A DNA stretch of 64,000 nucleotides, from the NCBI GenBank assembly GCA_965206445.1, contig CBDBJR010000002.1:868001-932000 (forward strand), read 5' to 3'. A program made the translations under genes and the position numbers. A model generated the notes under the pieces. The model did no database searches, was not told the origin of the DNA, and was given only the letters and a program-made list of their open reading frames with translations. The number at the start of each line of letters is the position of its first letter. Position 1 is the stretch's first letter. The stretch comes from CBDBJR01 sp965206445 (lineage in GTDB: Bacteria; Pseudomonadota; Gammaproteobacteria; Arenicellales; Poriferihabitantaceae). Shown here one piece after another: positions 52,621 to 60,637 of the stretch.

Positions 52621-54264
52621 TCAGGCGTCGAGCCAGCAGAACTCCGGCCATTCGCAACCGCCCAACTGCCCGAGCGGCACCGTCGGCATGCCTTTTACTT
52701 TCTCGCTCAAGCCGTCGATAATGTTGACAAAAGCCGGCGTGACGATGCCGCTGTTTTCATGCACCAGCATCTGCATTTCGCAGTACATCGCGTGCCGTTT
52801 GACCGGGTCCAGCTCCGACAGCGACAGCTTCAGCAGCTCGCCCATGCGGGCGTTGTCCCAGTGCGTATCATTCCACTTCGCCCCCGGCGCAAACTGAATC
52901 GCCAGCTGCGAATTCGACGTTGGGCGCATGTTCCAGGTCACCACGTTCATCGGCTCCATCATCCAGATCGCGCCCCAATAGCCGTCGGTCGGGACGCGTT
53001 TGATCTGCAGATCGAAGCCGATTTTAGCGCAATTGGCCTGCGCCAGCAGGCAGGCGTCCTGGATGCCGACGGTGACCGGGGCGACAAACAACTCGGCGGA
53101 CGAGATGCCGGATTTTTCGAAGTGGAATTTGGCTTTGTCCGGGTCGTATTCGCGCTGCGCCAGCTCGTGGCAAAAGTCATTGCCATGCGCCGAGGAGATC
53201 GGTTGATCGTTGCCCATCGAGCCGTGCCCCTTGAGTATCCGCGAGACGATGCGCTCGCGGTCCTGGATATATTGCATGCCCTTGACGAAGTCATCCGAGC
53301 TGCCCGGCGCGACGTCTTTAAGACAGCAGATGCTCATCTGCACCGCCGCCGGCAGCGACGAGATGCGCACGCCCGGGGTGGCTTCAACCTGCTTGATGGC
53401 CTTCGGCTCGATCAGCGTGGCCATATCCATGCCGCCGGAAACCAGTGCGTTGACGCGCGCCACCGGGTCGGTAATGGCGGTGATTTCGCAGGCCTCCAGG
53501 TTGGCGCCCTCGCGCCAGTAATTCGGATTTCTCAGATGGGTGGACTTGATGCCGGGCTCGAATGATTCGAGCGTAAACGGCCCGGTGCCGTTGCCCTCGC
53601 CGGTACTGCCGTTTTTGACGATTTTGGCCTGGAACAGCCCCAGCACTATCGGCAGGTCGGCATTGGACTCCGCCAATATGGCCTTGACTTCGTACGGGCC
53701 GACTTTTTTCCACTCTTTCACCGTCTCCATAATCGATTTGATGGTCGATTTTGAATCTTCAGCGATATGCCGATTCATGCTCCAGACGACGTCATCGGCG
53801 GTCAGTTTGCTGCCGTCATGGAACTCAACGCCTTGGCGGATTTTGAACGTCCATTCGCTGGCATCGTTATTGGGCAGGAATTCTTCCGCCAACTCGGGCT
53901 GCGGGCTGAGATCGTTGGCGTGCTGGATCAGGTTGTTATAGAGTGCCCGGCCACGGGTATAATCAATGGTTGAGGTAAACAGCGTCGGGTCGAGCTGGTC
54001 ATTCGGGCCGTGCAGGTTGGACGCCATGCGCACAGAGCCGCCTTTTATGGGCGTCTGCGCCATCGCCCGACCGCCGGTGCTGAGCAGATTTTGCGCTGTC
54101 GCCACGGTGACGCCGGTGACCGCCATGAGCTTGAGCACGTCGCGGCGGGAATAGCCGCTGCGTACCGCTTTTTCTACCAGCTCCTTATCGGCCCGGGATA
54201 AATCATGATAGCCAACCGCACCCGGTGTGGCTGCGGGGGTGAACGATTTTTCATTACTTTTCAT
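52621..54264 (-). CDS. Peptide/opine-type ABC transporter substrate-binding protein, copy 1
   Basis: 547 residues, SBP_bac_5 (DppA/OppA) family. The N-terminus has a twin-arginine signal (GYSRRDVLKLMAVTG at about residues 37-51, then LLSTGGRAMAQT), so it is exported folded via Tat. Mature motifs: DPTLFTSTIDYTRGRALYNNL, DGSKLTADDVVWSMNRHI, GTGPFTLESF and HLRNPNYWREG. It feeds the dppB-C-DF complex. It differs from copy 2 by about two dozen substitutions, including MATLIEP/MAASIEP and APVTVGIQD/ASVAVGIED, which may change ligand choice. Confidence 0.92.
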   Translation of the reverse strand: MKSNEKSFTPAATPGAVGYHDLSRADKELVEKAVRSGYSRRDVLKLMAVTGVTVATAQNLLSTGGRAMAQTPIKGGSVRMASNLHGPNDQLDPTLFTSTIDYTRGRALYNNLIQHANDLSPQPELAEEFLPNNDASEWTFKIRQGVEFHDGSKLTADDVVWSMNRHIAEDSKSTIKSIMETVKEWKKVGPYEVKAILAESNADLPIVLGLFQAKIVKNGSTGEGNGTGPFTLESFEPGIKSTHLRNPNYWREGANLEACEITAITDPVARVNALVSGGMDMATLIEPKAIKQVEATPGVRISSLPAAVQMSICCLKDVAPGSSDDFVKGMQYIQDRERIVSRILKGHGSMGNDQPISSAHGNDFCHELAQREYDPDKAKFHFEKSGISSAELFVAPVTVGIQDACLLAQANCAKIGFDLQIKRVPTDGYWGAIWMMEPMNVVTWNMRPTSNSQLAIQFAPGAKWNDTHWDNARMGELLKLSLSELDPVKRHAMYCEMQMLVHENSGIVTPAFVNIIDGLSEKVKGMPTVPLGQLGGCEWPEFCWLDA

Positions 54265-54809
54265 TGCTAAAGAACTCCAATCTGGTTGCACAATTGAAAC
54301 AAAAAATTACCGGTCGCCGCAACGCACATACGCCCTGTCTGGGGCTATGTTGTCGTCAATGTGCATCACGCGACCCGCAAATCGACCTGTTAGCGGCCTG
54401 ATGGCCTGCATTACTCGTGTCAAATTCTCTGTATCGAATTTTCGAGTTGAAACAGCGCACTCGGGTGGTCAACATCCCGCGGTTTTGGCGGCTGCGCCGG
54501 GTTTCCGACTGCGTGGCGGCGACTATAGCACACCCGATTATCGATGTCACCCACTGCTCGCACACGCCGCCCGGCGGGCGTAAAATCCCGGGCAATACGC
54601 CGGAGCTCAGAGACAAGCGCCCGACGAATCCACAACTCGTTCCGAAACCCCGACCTCCGGTCAGCATACATGCTGCGCGACGCACGAACGACCGATTCGA
54701 GGAAGCGCGCAGCGACGCTTGCCGAGCCGACCAGTGACTGCAAGGCCGCCTTTGTCGCCGAGTGCATCCGGATATCTAACAGTGTGTTCCGGGATCGTCG
54801 GCAATACGT
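54265..54809. other. Upstream/leader region of binding-protein copy 1
   Basis: About 545 bases with no convincing gene. The first ~350 bases recur in copies 2 and 3 and contain the putative promoter; the next ~190 bases (from about 54610) occur only in copies 1 and 2. The shared leader could hold a regulatory RNA element, but no known riboswitch was recognised. Confidence 0.5.
54522..54550 (-). promoter_or_regulatory. Promoter of binding-protein gene copy 1
   Basis: Minus strand: GTGACA (54550-54545), 17-base spacer, TATAGT (54527-54522), about 258 bases upstream of the start. The long leader is shared by all three copies. Confidence 0.5.
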
Positions 54810-54961
54810 TTACTTCTCCCAATGAGGAACCCAGTCTCCATCCATTTGCAGAGATATTCCGGCAGCGTCTTCCTCCAGCTTCACCATGTGCAGTTCGCCC
54901 TTATCGCCGCCATAGGTCACTCTGGCCTTGTCAAATTGCTCGGCCACAAGCCGCGTGACAG
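54810..54961 (-). pseudogene. 3' fragment of 3-hydroxyisobutyrate-dehydrogenase-like gene
   Basis: About 50 codons matching the C-terminus of the intact gene at 57385-58296 (FDKARVTYGGDKGEL, then GDWVPHWEK and stop). It is cut at GTGACAGG, where unit 2 begins, so it is a by-product of the tandem duplication and not a functional gene. Confidence 0.88.
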
Positions 54962-55077
54962 GCTGAGGGTGCCTGTATCTGAGGGGGTCAGCCCGTCGCC
55001 AGCCGACCGCACGCGCCGTCAGCAGCGGGGCGCACGTCGCCGGCTTGGCCGTCGCTACGGGTGGCGGCAACGGCAAT

Positions 55078-55109
55078 AAAAAAAAGCCGGCGGTAAACCA
55101 ACCGCCGGC
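55078..55109 (-). terminator. Terminator after binding-protein gene copy 2
   Basis: Same stem as in copy 1 (GCCGGCGGT/ACCGCCGGC plus flanking pairs) followed by eight U on the minus strand (55078-55085). Confidence 0.92.
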
Positions 55110-55169
55110 CTGGCGCGTGGCCGGTAAATTACCTGCCGACCGCGTCGAAGCGACAGAGCGAAGACCGCA

Positions 55170-56813
55170 TCAGGCGTCGAGCCAGCAGAACTCCGGCCAT
55201 TCGCAGCCGCCCAACTCCCCGAGCGGTACCGTCGGCATGCCTTTTACTTTCTCGTTCAAGCCGTCGATAATGTTGACAAAAGCCGGCGTGACGATGCCGC
55301 TGTTTTCATGCACCAGCATCTGCATTTCGCAGTACATCGCGTGCCGTTTGGCCGGGTCCAGCTCCGACAGCGACAGCTTCAGCAACTCGCCCATGCGGGT
55401 GTTGTCCCAGTGCGTATCATTCCACTTCGCCCCCGGCGCAAACTGAATCGCCAGCTGCGAATTCGCCGTCGGGCGCATGTTCCAGGTCACCACGTTCATC
55501 GGCTCCATCATCCAGATCGCACCCCAATAGCCGTCGGTCGGGACGCGTTTGATCTTCAGATCGAAGCCGATTTTAGCGCAATTGGCCTGCGCCAGCAGGC
55601 AGGCGTCCTCGATGCCGACGGCGACCGAGGCGACAAACAACTCGGCGGACGAGATGCCGGATTTTTCGAAGTGGAATCTGGCTTTGTCCGGGTCGTATTC
55701 GCGCTGCGCCAGCTCGTGGCAAAAGTCCTTGCCATGCGCCGAGGAGATCGGTTGATCGTTGCCCGTCGAGCCGTGCCCCTTGAGTATCCGGGAGACGATG
55801 CGCTCGCGGTCCTGGATATATTGCATGCCCTTGACGAAGTCATCCGAGCTGCCCGGCGCGACGTCTTTAAGACAGCAGATGCTCATCTGCACCGCCGCCG
55901 GCAGCGACGAGATGCGCACGCCCGGGGTGGCTTCAACCTGCTTGATGGCCTTCGGCTCGATCGACGCGGCCATATCCATGCCGCCGGAAACCAGCGCGTT
56001 GACGCGCGCCACCGAGTCGGTAATGGCGGTGATTTCGCAGGCCTCCAGGTTGGCGCCCTCGCGCCAGTAATTCGGATTTCTCAGATGGGTGGACTTGATG
56101 CCGGGCTCGAATGATTCGAGCGTAAACGGCCCGGTGCCGTTGCCCTCGCCGGTACTGCCGTTTTTGACGATTTTGGCCTGGAACAGCCCCAGTACTATCG
56201 GCAGGTCGGCATTGGGCTCCGCCAATGTGGCCTTGACTTCGTACGGGCCGACTTTTTTCCACTCTTTCACCGTCTCCATAATCGATTTGATGGTCGATTT
56301 TGAATCTTCAGCGATATGCCGATTCATGCTCCAGACGACGTCATCGGCGGTCATTTTGCTGCCGTCATGGAACTCGACGCCTTTGCGGATTTTGAACGTC
56401 CATTCGCTGGCATCCTGGTTGGGCAGGAATTCTTCCGCCAACTCGGGCTGCGGGGTGAGATCGTTGGCGTGCTGGATCAGGCTGTTATAGAGTGCCCGGC
56501 CACGGGTATAATCAATGGTTGAGGTAAACAGCGTCGGGTCGAGCTGGTCATTCGGGCCGTGCAGGCTGGCCGCCATGCGCACAGAGCCGCCTTTTATGGG
56601 CGTCTGCGCCATCGCCCGACCGCCGGTGCTGAGCAGATTTTGCGCCGTCGCCACGGTGACGCCGGTGACCGCCATGAGCTTGAGCACGTCGCGGCGGGAG
56701 TAGCCGCTGCGTACCGCTTTTTCTACCAGCTCCTTATCGGCCCGGGACAAATCATGATAGCCAACCGCACCCGGTGTGGCTGCGGGGGTGAACGATTTTT
56801 CATTACTTTTCAT
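55170..56813 (-). CDS. ABC transporter substrate-binding protein, copy 2
   Basis: 547 residues, collinear with copy 1 without gaps and with the same Tat signal (SRRDVLKLM). About 24 residues differ, spread over both lobes, while the frame and length are intact, so it is probably functional. Its promoter differs from copy 1: the -35 is improved to TTGACA and the -10 is changed to TACACC. With one transporter and two binding proteins, the system may widen substrate range or raise dose. Confidence 0.92.
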   Translation of the reverse strand: MKSNEKSFTPAATPGAVGYHDLSRADKELVEKAVRSGYSRRDVLKLMAVTGVTVATAQNLLSTGGRAMAQTPIKGGSVRMAASLHGPNDQLDPTLFTSTIDYTRGRALYNSLIQHANDLTPQPELAEEFLPNQDASEWTFKIRKGVEFHDGSKMTADDVVWSMNRHIAEDSKSTIKSIMETVKEWKKVGPYEVKATLAEPNADLPIVLGLFQAKIVKNGSTGEGNGTGPFTLESFEPGIKSTHLRNPNYWREGANLEACEITAITDSVARVNALVSGGMDMAASIEPKAIKQVEATPGVRISSLPAAVQMSICCLKDVAPGSSDDFVKGMQYIQDRERIVSRILKGHGSTGNDQPISSAHGKDFCHELAQREYDPDKARFHFEKSGISSAELFVASVAVGIEDACLLAQANCAKIGFDLKIKRVPTDGYWGAIWMMEPMNVVTWNMRPTANSQLAIQFAPGAKWNDTHWDNTRMGELLKLSLSELDPAKRHAMYCEMQMLVHENSGIVTPAFVNIIDGLNEKVKGMPTVPLGELGGCEWPEFCWLDA

Positions 56814-57384
56814 TGCTAAAGAGCTCCAATCTGGTTGCACAATTGAAACAAAAAATTACCGGTCGCCACAGTGCACATACGCCCTGTTTGGGGCCATGCT
56901 GTCGTCAATGCGCATCACGCGACCCGCAAATCGACCTGTTAGCGGCCTGATGGCCTGCATTACTCGTGTCAAATTCTCCGTATCGAATTTTCGAGTTGAA
57001 ACAGCGCACTCGGGCGGCCAACATACCGCTGTTTTGGCGGCTGCGCTGGGTTTCCGACTGCGTGGCGACGGGTGTAGCACACCCGATTATCGATGTCAAT
57101 TATCGATGCCACCCACTGCTCGCACACGCCGCCCGGCGGGCGTAAAATCCCGAGCAATACGCCGGGCAATACGCCGGGGCTCAGAGACACGCGCCCGACG
57201 AATCCACAGCTCGTTCCGAAACCCCGACCTCCGGTCAGCATACATGCTGCGCGACGCACGAACGACCGACTCGGGGAAGCCGCGCAGCGACGCTTGCCGA
57301 GCCGACCAGTGACTGCAAGGCCGTCTTTGTCGCCGAGTGCATTCGGATATCTAACCGTGTGTTCCGGGATCGTCGGCAATGCGT
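56814..57384. other. Upstream region of binding-protein copy 2
   Basis: About 570 bases without a gene. It parallels 54265-54809, contains the altered promoter (57071-57099) and a tandem duplication of CGGGCAATACGC near 57155-57175, and ends at the dehydrogenase stop. Confidence 0.5.
57071..57099 (-). promoter_or_regulatory. Diverged promoter of binding-protein gene copy 2
   Basis: Minus strand: TTGACA (57099-57094), 17-base spacer, TACACC (57076-57071), aligned with the copy 1 promoter. A perfect -35 is paired with a poor -10. Confidence 0.4.
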
Positions 57385-58296
57385 TTACTTCTCCCAATGC
57401 GGAACCCAGTCTCCATCCATTTGCAGAGATATTCCGGCAGCGTCTTCCTCCAGCTTCACCACGTGCAGTTCGCCCTTATCGCCGCCATAGGTCACGCGGG
57501 CCTTGTCAAATTGCGCGGCCACAAGCCGCGTGACAGGGGCAACGGTTCCGGCGACATCACAGGCCGCGACGATCAGCCCCAGATCCTTTTGGCACAGGTC
57601 CAGCGTGAAGGACGGGTCGTAATGACCGGCAAAGACGGATGGTGCGTCGTGATGCAGGCACCAGCTTTCGCTTGCGCCTGTTTTCAGGGCTTCCCATGCG
57701 CGTGGCAGTTCGACACCGGATTTGACGGCCATCACTAACGACTCGCCCATGGCCGTTGCGTGAATGGCCCAAAGCTGGTTGCTGGCAAGTTTGGTGATCG
57801 CGCCAGTCCCAATCGGGCCCATGTAGTGCACAGGTCCCATCAACTCCATCACCGGCCGGAGCCGTTCGACAGTCGCTTCGTCGCCGCCTGCGAATTGCGA
57901 CATATTGCCTGTGCGGGCACCGTCAACCGCGCCCGTGACAGGCGCATCAATCGCCCTGGCACCCGTAGCTTCAATCTCGCCGGCCAGCGCGCGCACCAGT
58001 TCCGGTTGGTTGGTGGTCATGTCAATCCAGACTTGTCCTGACCCCATTGCAGACGCCAGACCATGTGCGCCACGCACGACATCTGCAATCTGTCCGGGTC
58101 CAAAAACCATCGTGAAAACGACCTCCGTACCCTTTGCCGCCTCGCCTGGTGTGTCGGCCCATGCCGCGCCAAGCTCTAGATGCGCAACCGCACGTCTGGG
58201 GTTCAGATCGCATACTGTCAGCTGATGCCCACCCCGGATCAAGTTCAAACAGGCGGCCGCGCCCATTGTTCCAAGGCCAATAAATCCTATGCGCAT
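57385..58296 (-). CDS. 3-hydroxyisobutyrate dehydrogenase-family NAD(P)-dependent oxidoreductase
   Basis: 303 residues. N-terminal Rossmann motif IGFIGLGTMGAAACLNL (residues 3-19), with DLNP afterwards; the substrate segment DAPVTGAVDGARTGNMSQFAGG (near residue 118), where the family has DAPVSGG; and the catalytic lysine in GAITKLASNQLW. It oxidises a beta-hydroxy acid or reduces the semialdehyde. Start ATG 58296. It is followed upstream by the isochorismatase-like gene with an 11-base gap, forming a three-gene leftward operon. Confidence 0.88.
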   Translation of the reverse strand: MRIGFIGLGTMGAAACLNLIRGGHQLTVCDLNPRRAVAHLELGAAWADTPGEAAKGTEVVFTMVFGPGQIADVVRGAHGLASAMGSGQVWIDMTTNQPELVRALAGEIEATGARAIDAPVTGAVDGARTGNMSQFAGGDEATVERLRPVMELMGPVHYMGPIGTGAITKLASNQLWAIHATAMGESLVMAVKSGVELPRAWEALKTGASESWCLHHDAPSVFAGHYDPSFTLDLCQKDLGLIVAACDVAGTVAPVTRLVAAQFDKARVTYGGDKGELHVVKLEEDAAGISLQMDGDWVPHWEK

Positions 58297-58307
58297 AGTG
58301 GGGCTTG

Positions 58308-58874
58308 CTATTTCTTCAGGTTGGTTTGGTCGGCCAGTATTTGTGCCGTCGGCAGCACAGTCGCAAATTCGCCCTGCACTGTGCTGAGCGATGTGGAATG
58401 CACCTGTTCAGCAGCATGTTCAACGCCATCAGGACCAGTGACCGCATAGGCCCAGACGGCATCAGAGGCATAGATCGTCTCAAATCCCAGATCAGAGGCT
58501 GCGCGGGTCGCAGATTCCACACAGTGATTGGCCGTCGCGCCACAGGTGACAACACGCTCAACCCCGGCAGATCGCAAATCGCGTTCCAACGTGGAACCTG
58601 CAAATGCACTGCTGACATGTTTGACGTAGACAGCCTCGCCTGCAATCGGTGCGGCGACGGGTTGCACCGGCGCGCCCGGTGCGTCGGCATGGAATGCATC
58701 GGATGGGTCAAGCCCATGATGGTGAATGTGAACCACGGTATCACCGCGCTCGCGAAACGCGGCCAGCAGCGACCCGATATTCTGTTCTGCCTGAGGGCAC
58801 GAGCGTTCTGCCCCGTTGGCGTCATCATGGGCCAATGCCATCTGTACATCGATAACCAATAAAGCCGTTTTCAT
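58308..58874 (-). CDS. Isochorismatase-family hydrolase
   Basis: 188 residues. Triad: Asp in ALLVIDVQMAL, Lys in VYVKHVSSAFAGSTLE and Cys in VTCGATANHCVESATRAA. The family contains isochorismatases, nicotinamidases, N-carbamoylsarcosine amidases and ureidoacrylate hydrolases. The cis-peptide region and short length suit amidase-type members. Next to oxygenase and dehydrogenase genes it may release an amide or carbamoyl group. ATG 58874 has an AGGTG ribosome binding site. Confidence 0.87.
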   Translation of the reverse strand: MKTALLVIDVQMALAHDDANGAERSCPQAEQNIGSLLAAFRERGDTVVHIHHHGLDPSDAFHADAPGAPVQPVAAPIAGEAVYVKHVSSAFAGSTLERDLRSAGVERVVTCGATANHCVESATRAASDLGFETIYASDAVWAYAVTGPDGVEHAAEQVHSTSLSTVQGEFATVLPTAQILADQTNLKK

Positions 58875-58929
58875 ATCTCGCACCTGTTACGTTTCGACTG
58901 TGATTCACACTCGCTTGATTTTGGATATT

Positions 58930-59784
58930 TCATGCTGCGTTACGGGCAGCCAGAATTTTCTCGACCCGTTTGCCATAGATCCTGATATTGACCTCGTCGT
59001 TCAGCACCGTGTCGGGTTGTTCGCTATAGGCCATGATAGCGGTGATACGCGGCCTGTTTCCCTCGACTTTCGTCACCCCATGAAGAGAATATCCCCCCCG
59101 GAACAAGGTGAAGGTTCCGGCGCCCCGACTGAAGGTTCTTGCCACCGACATGTCGCCTGCAAGCAGCTTGTCGACGCTGTCACGGTCCTCGGTGTCGTCG
59201 GTGCGCGAATTGGGGATAAAGGCGAATTCGCCGCCTTTTTCAGCCGCCTGCAACAGCAATGTAATGGTGCATTCTGTCGTGTCGTAATGCCAGGCATGCC
59301 AGCTGCCCGGTTCCAGCGCCACGATATTGAGCGCCTGGAATTCATCGGCACAGCGATAGAGCACTTGCTTTTTCTGAACGCGCCGCACGAAATCCGTCAA
59401 AATCTCCGACTTGTAGAGCTTTTGCAAAATTGACACCGGCGGAATCTGATCGTCTGCCAACTGTCGCGCCACATGCGTATATTCGCGCCGCCCTGGGTCG
59501 TTTGCAGGGGCGGATGGGTCTGCATTTCCCTGATAGATCGTGCGTTTGATCGTCAGCGTTTCGGCTGTGGGCAGCAAGCTGTTTGCTTCGTCTTCCAGCA
59601 AAGCCAGCGCATCTGGCCTAAGGAAACCGTCAAAATTGCACCAGCCATGGGTTTCCATCTGGTTCTGACAGCTGTTCAAGAACACGGCGCCTTCGCCTTG
59701 CGAGACATCTGCGATCGGATAGCGATCCAGATCAACCAGGTTCAACGCCATATCGGCGTGTTTGATCACAGTTTCAGCGGTCAT
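58930..59784 (-). CDS. Fe(II)/2-oxoglutarate-dependent oxygenase-like protein
   Basis: 284 residues with a jelly-roll core. The iron ligands are probably the HxD in HAWHYDTTECTITLLL and a distal His in GYSLHGVTKVEGNRPRITAIMAY, where the following Arg would bind 2-oxoglutarate. An Asp in HxD points to hydroxylation or demethylation rather than halogenation. Start ATG 59784 has a GGAG ribosome binding site; ten upstream residues are possible. It heads the leftward oxygenase-isochorismatase-dehydrogenase operon. Confidence 0.78.
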   Translation of the reverse strand: MTAETVIKHADMALNLVDLDRYPIADVSQGEGAVFLNSCQNQMETHGWCNFDGFLRPDALALLEDEANSLLPTAETLTIKRTIYQGNADPSAPANDPGRREYTHVARQLADDQIPPVSILQKLYKSEILTDFVRRVQKKQVLYRCADEFQALNIVALEPGSWHAWHYDTTECTITLLLQAAEKGGEFAFIPNSRTDDTEDRDSVDKLLAGDMSVARTFSRGAGTFTLFRGGYSLHGVTKVEGNRPRITAIMAYSEQPDTVLNDEVNIRIYGKRVEKILAARNAA

Positions 59785-59940
59785 GGTCTGCTCCCGGTCA
59801 GGCATTTCCGTCACCCGACACAGCGTATGTCGTGACGGCGATTTGACGATCTAGTATGCACCTGCGACCGCTATCTTGATAATGAAAAATAAAAAAATAT
59901 CTTAACCCATGAACAGGGTTTTCTTATGGACAGGTGAACG

Positions 59941-59994
59941 GTGAAGCATATCAACCTGAACCGGCTGCGCACATTCGAGGCAGTCGCCCGGTGA
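59941..59994 (+). pseudogene. Truncated LysR-family regulator (first 17 codons)
   Basis: GTG AAG CAT ... encodes VKHINLNRLRTFEAVAR and then TGA. This is the canonical start of a LysR winged helix (NLNRLRTFEAVAR). The match ends exactly where binding-protein sequence begins (GTGATTTCGCAGG at 59991). It is divergent from the oxygenase gene, the classic place for the regulator of that operon, which has therefore probably lost its control. Confidence 0.8.
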
Positions 59995-60279
59995 TTTCGC
60001 AGGCCTCCAGGTTGGCGCCCTCGCGCCAGTAATTCGCATTTCTCAGTGGTTATAGCGTGCCCGGCCATGGGTATAATCAATGGTTGCGGTAAACAGCGTC
60101 GGGTCGAGCCGGTCATTCGGGCCGTGCAGGTTGGACGCCATGCGCTTGAGCACGTCGCGGCGGGAGTAGCCGCTGCGTACCGCTTTTTCTACCGGCGCCT
60201 TATCGGCCCGGGACAAATCATGATAGCCAACCGCAGCCGGTGTGGCTGCGGGGGTGAACGATTTTTCATTACTTTTCAT
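59991..60279 (-). pseudogene. Third copy of the substrate-binding-protein gene, internally deleted
   Basis: It keeps the first codons and Tat signal (MKSNEKSFTPAATPAAVGYH, SRRDVLKRM), then jumps about 97 bases to ASNLHGPNDRLDPTLF, then about 400 bases further to the ITAITD region, where it is cut by the LysR junction. The first gap lies between two CGCCATG repeats of the intact copies. A stop follows soon after the second gap, so no useful protein can be made. Confidence 0.9.
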
Positions 60280-60536
60280 TGCTAAAGAACGCCAATCTGG
60301 TTGCACAATTGAAACACAATTACCGGTCGCCACAACGCACATACGCTCTGTTTGGGGCTATGCTGTCGTCAATGCGCATCATGCGACCCGCAAATCGACC
60401 CGTTAGCGACCGGATGGCCTTCATGCTCGTGTCAAATTCTCCGTATCGAATTTTCGAGTTGAAACAGTGCACTCGGGCGGTCAACATACCGCTGTTTTGG
60501 CGGCGGTTGCGCCGGGTTTTCGACTGCGTGGCGGCG

Positions 60537-60565
60537 ACTATAGCACACCCGATTATCGCTGCCAC
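60537..60565 (-). promoter_or_regulatory. Promoter remnant of binding-protein copy 3
   Basis: Aligned with the copy 1 promoter: GTGGCA (60565-60560), 17-base spacer, TATAGT (60542-60537). The -10 is kept and the -35 has one change from copy 1. It may still fire towards the pseudogene. Confidence 0.4.
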
Positions 60566-60637
60566 CCACTGCCCGCACACGCCGCCCGGCGGGCGCAAAA
60601 TCCCGGGCAATACGCCGGGCAATACGCCGGGGAGCCG

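Larger units (their letters stand above)
52453..54962. repeat. Tandem segmental duplication, unit 1
   Basis: About 2.5 kb holding the terminator, binding-protein gene copy 1, its long upstream region and the last ~150 bases of a 3-hydroxyisobutyrate-dehydrogenase-like gene. It matches unit 2 (54963-57538) throughout. Both units begin CTGAGGGTGCCTGTATCTGA and end at GTGACAGG. Confidence 0.9.
54963..57538. repeat. Tandem segmental duplication, unit 2
   Basis: Second copy of the ~2.5-kb unit. Compared with unit 1 it keeps about 43 extra bases near 55001-55043, between two GTCGCC repeats, and has a short duplication (ATTATCGATG region) near 57086-57107. Its right end runs on into the complete dehydrogenase gene. 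Confidence 0.9.
59785..60637. other. Junction region: LysR remnant, binding-protein remnant, shared upstream block
   Basis: About 850 bases with no intact gene: an AT-rich operator region (59815-59940), a truncated LysR gene (59941-59994), a deleted third binding-protein copy (59991-60279), then the upstream block shared with copies 1 and 2 (60280-60630), abutting the methyltransferase gene. Confidence 0.8.

Noticed and set aside
60467..60637. N-terminal extension of the MttB-like protein
   Set aside because: This stretch is the upstream block shared with two binding-protein genes and contains a promoter; the family start is at 60638.
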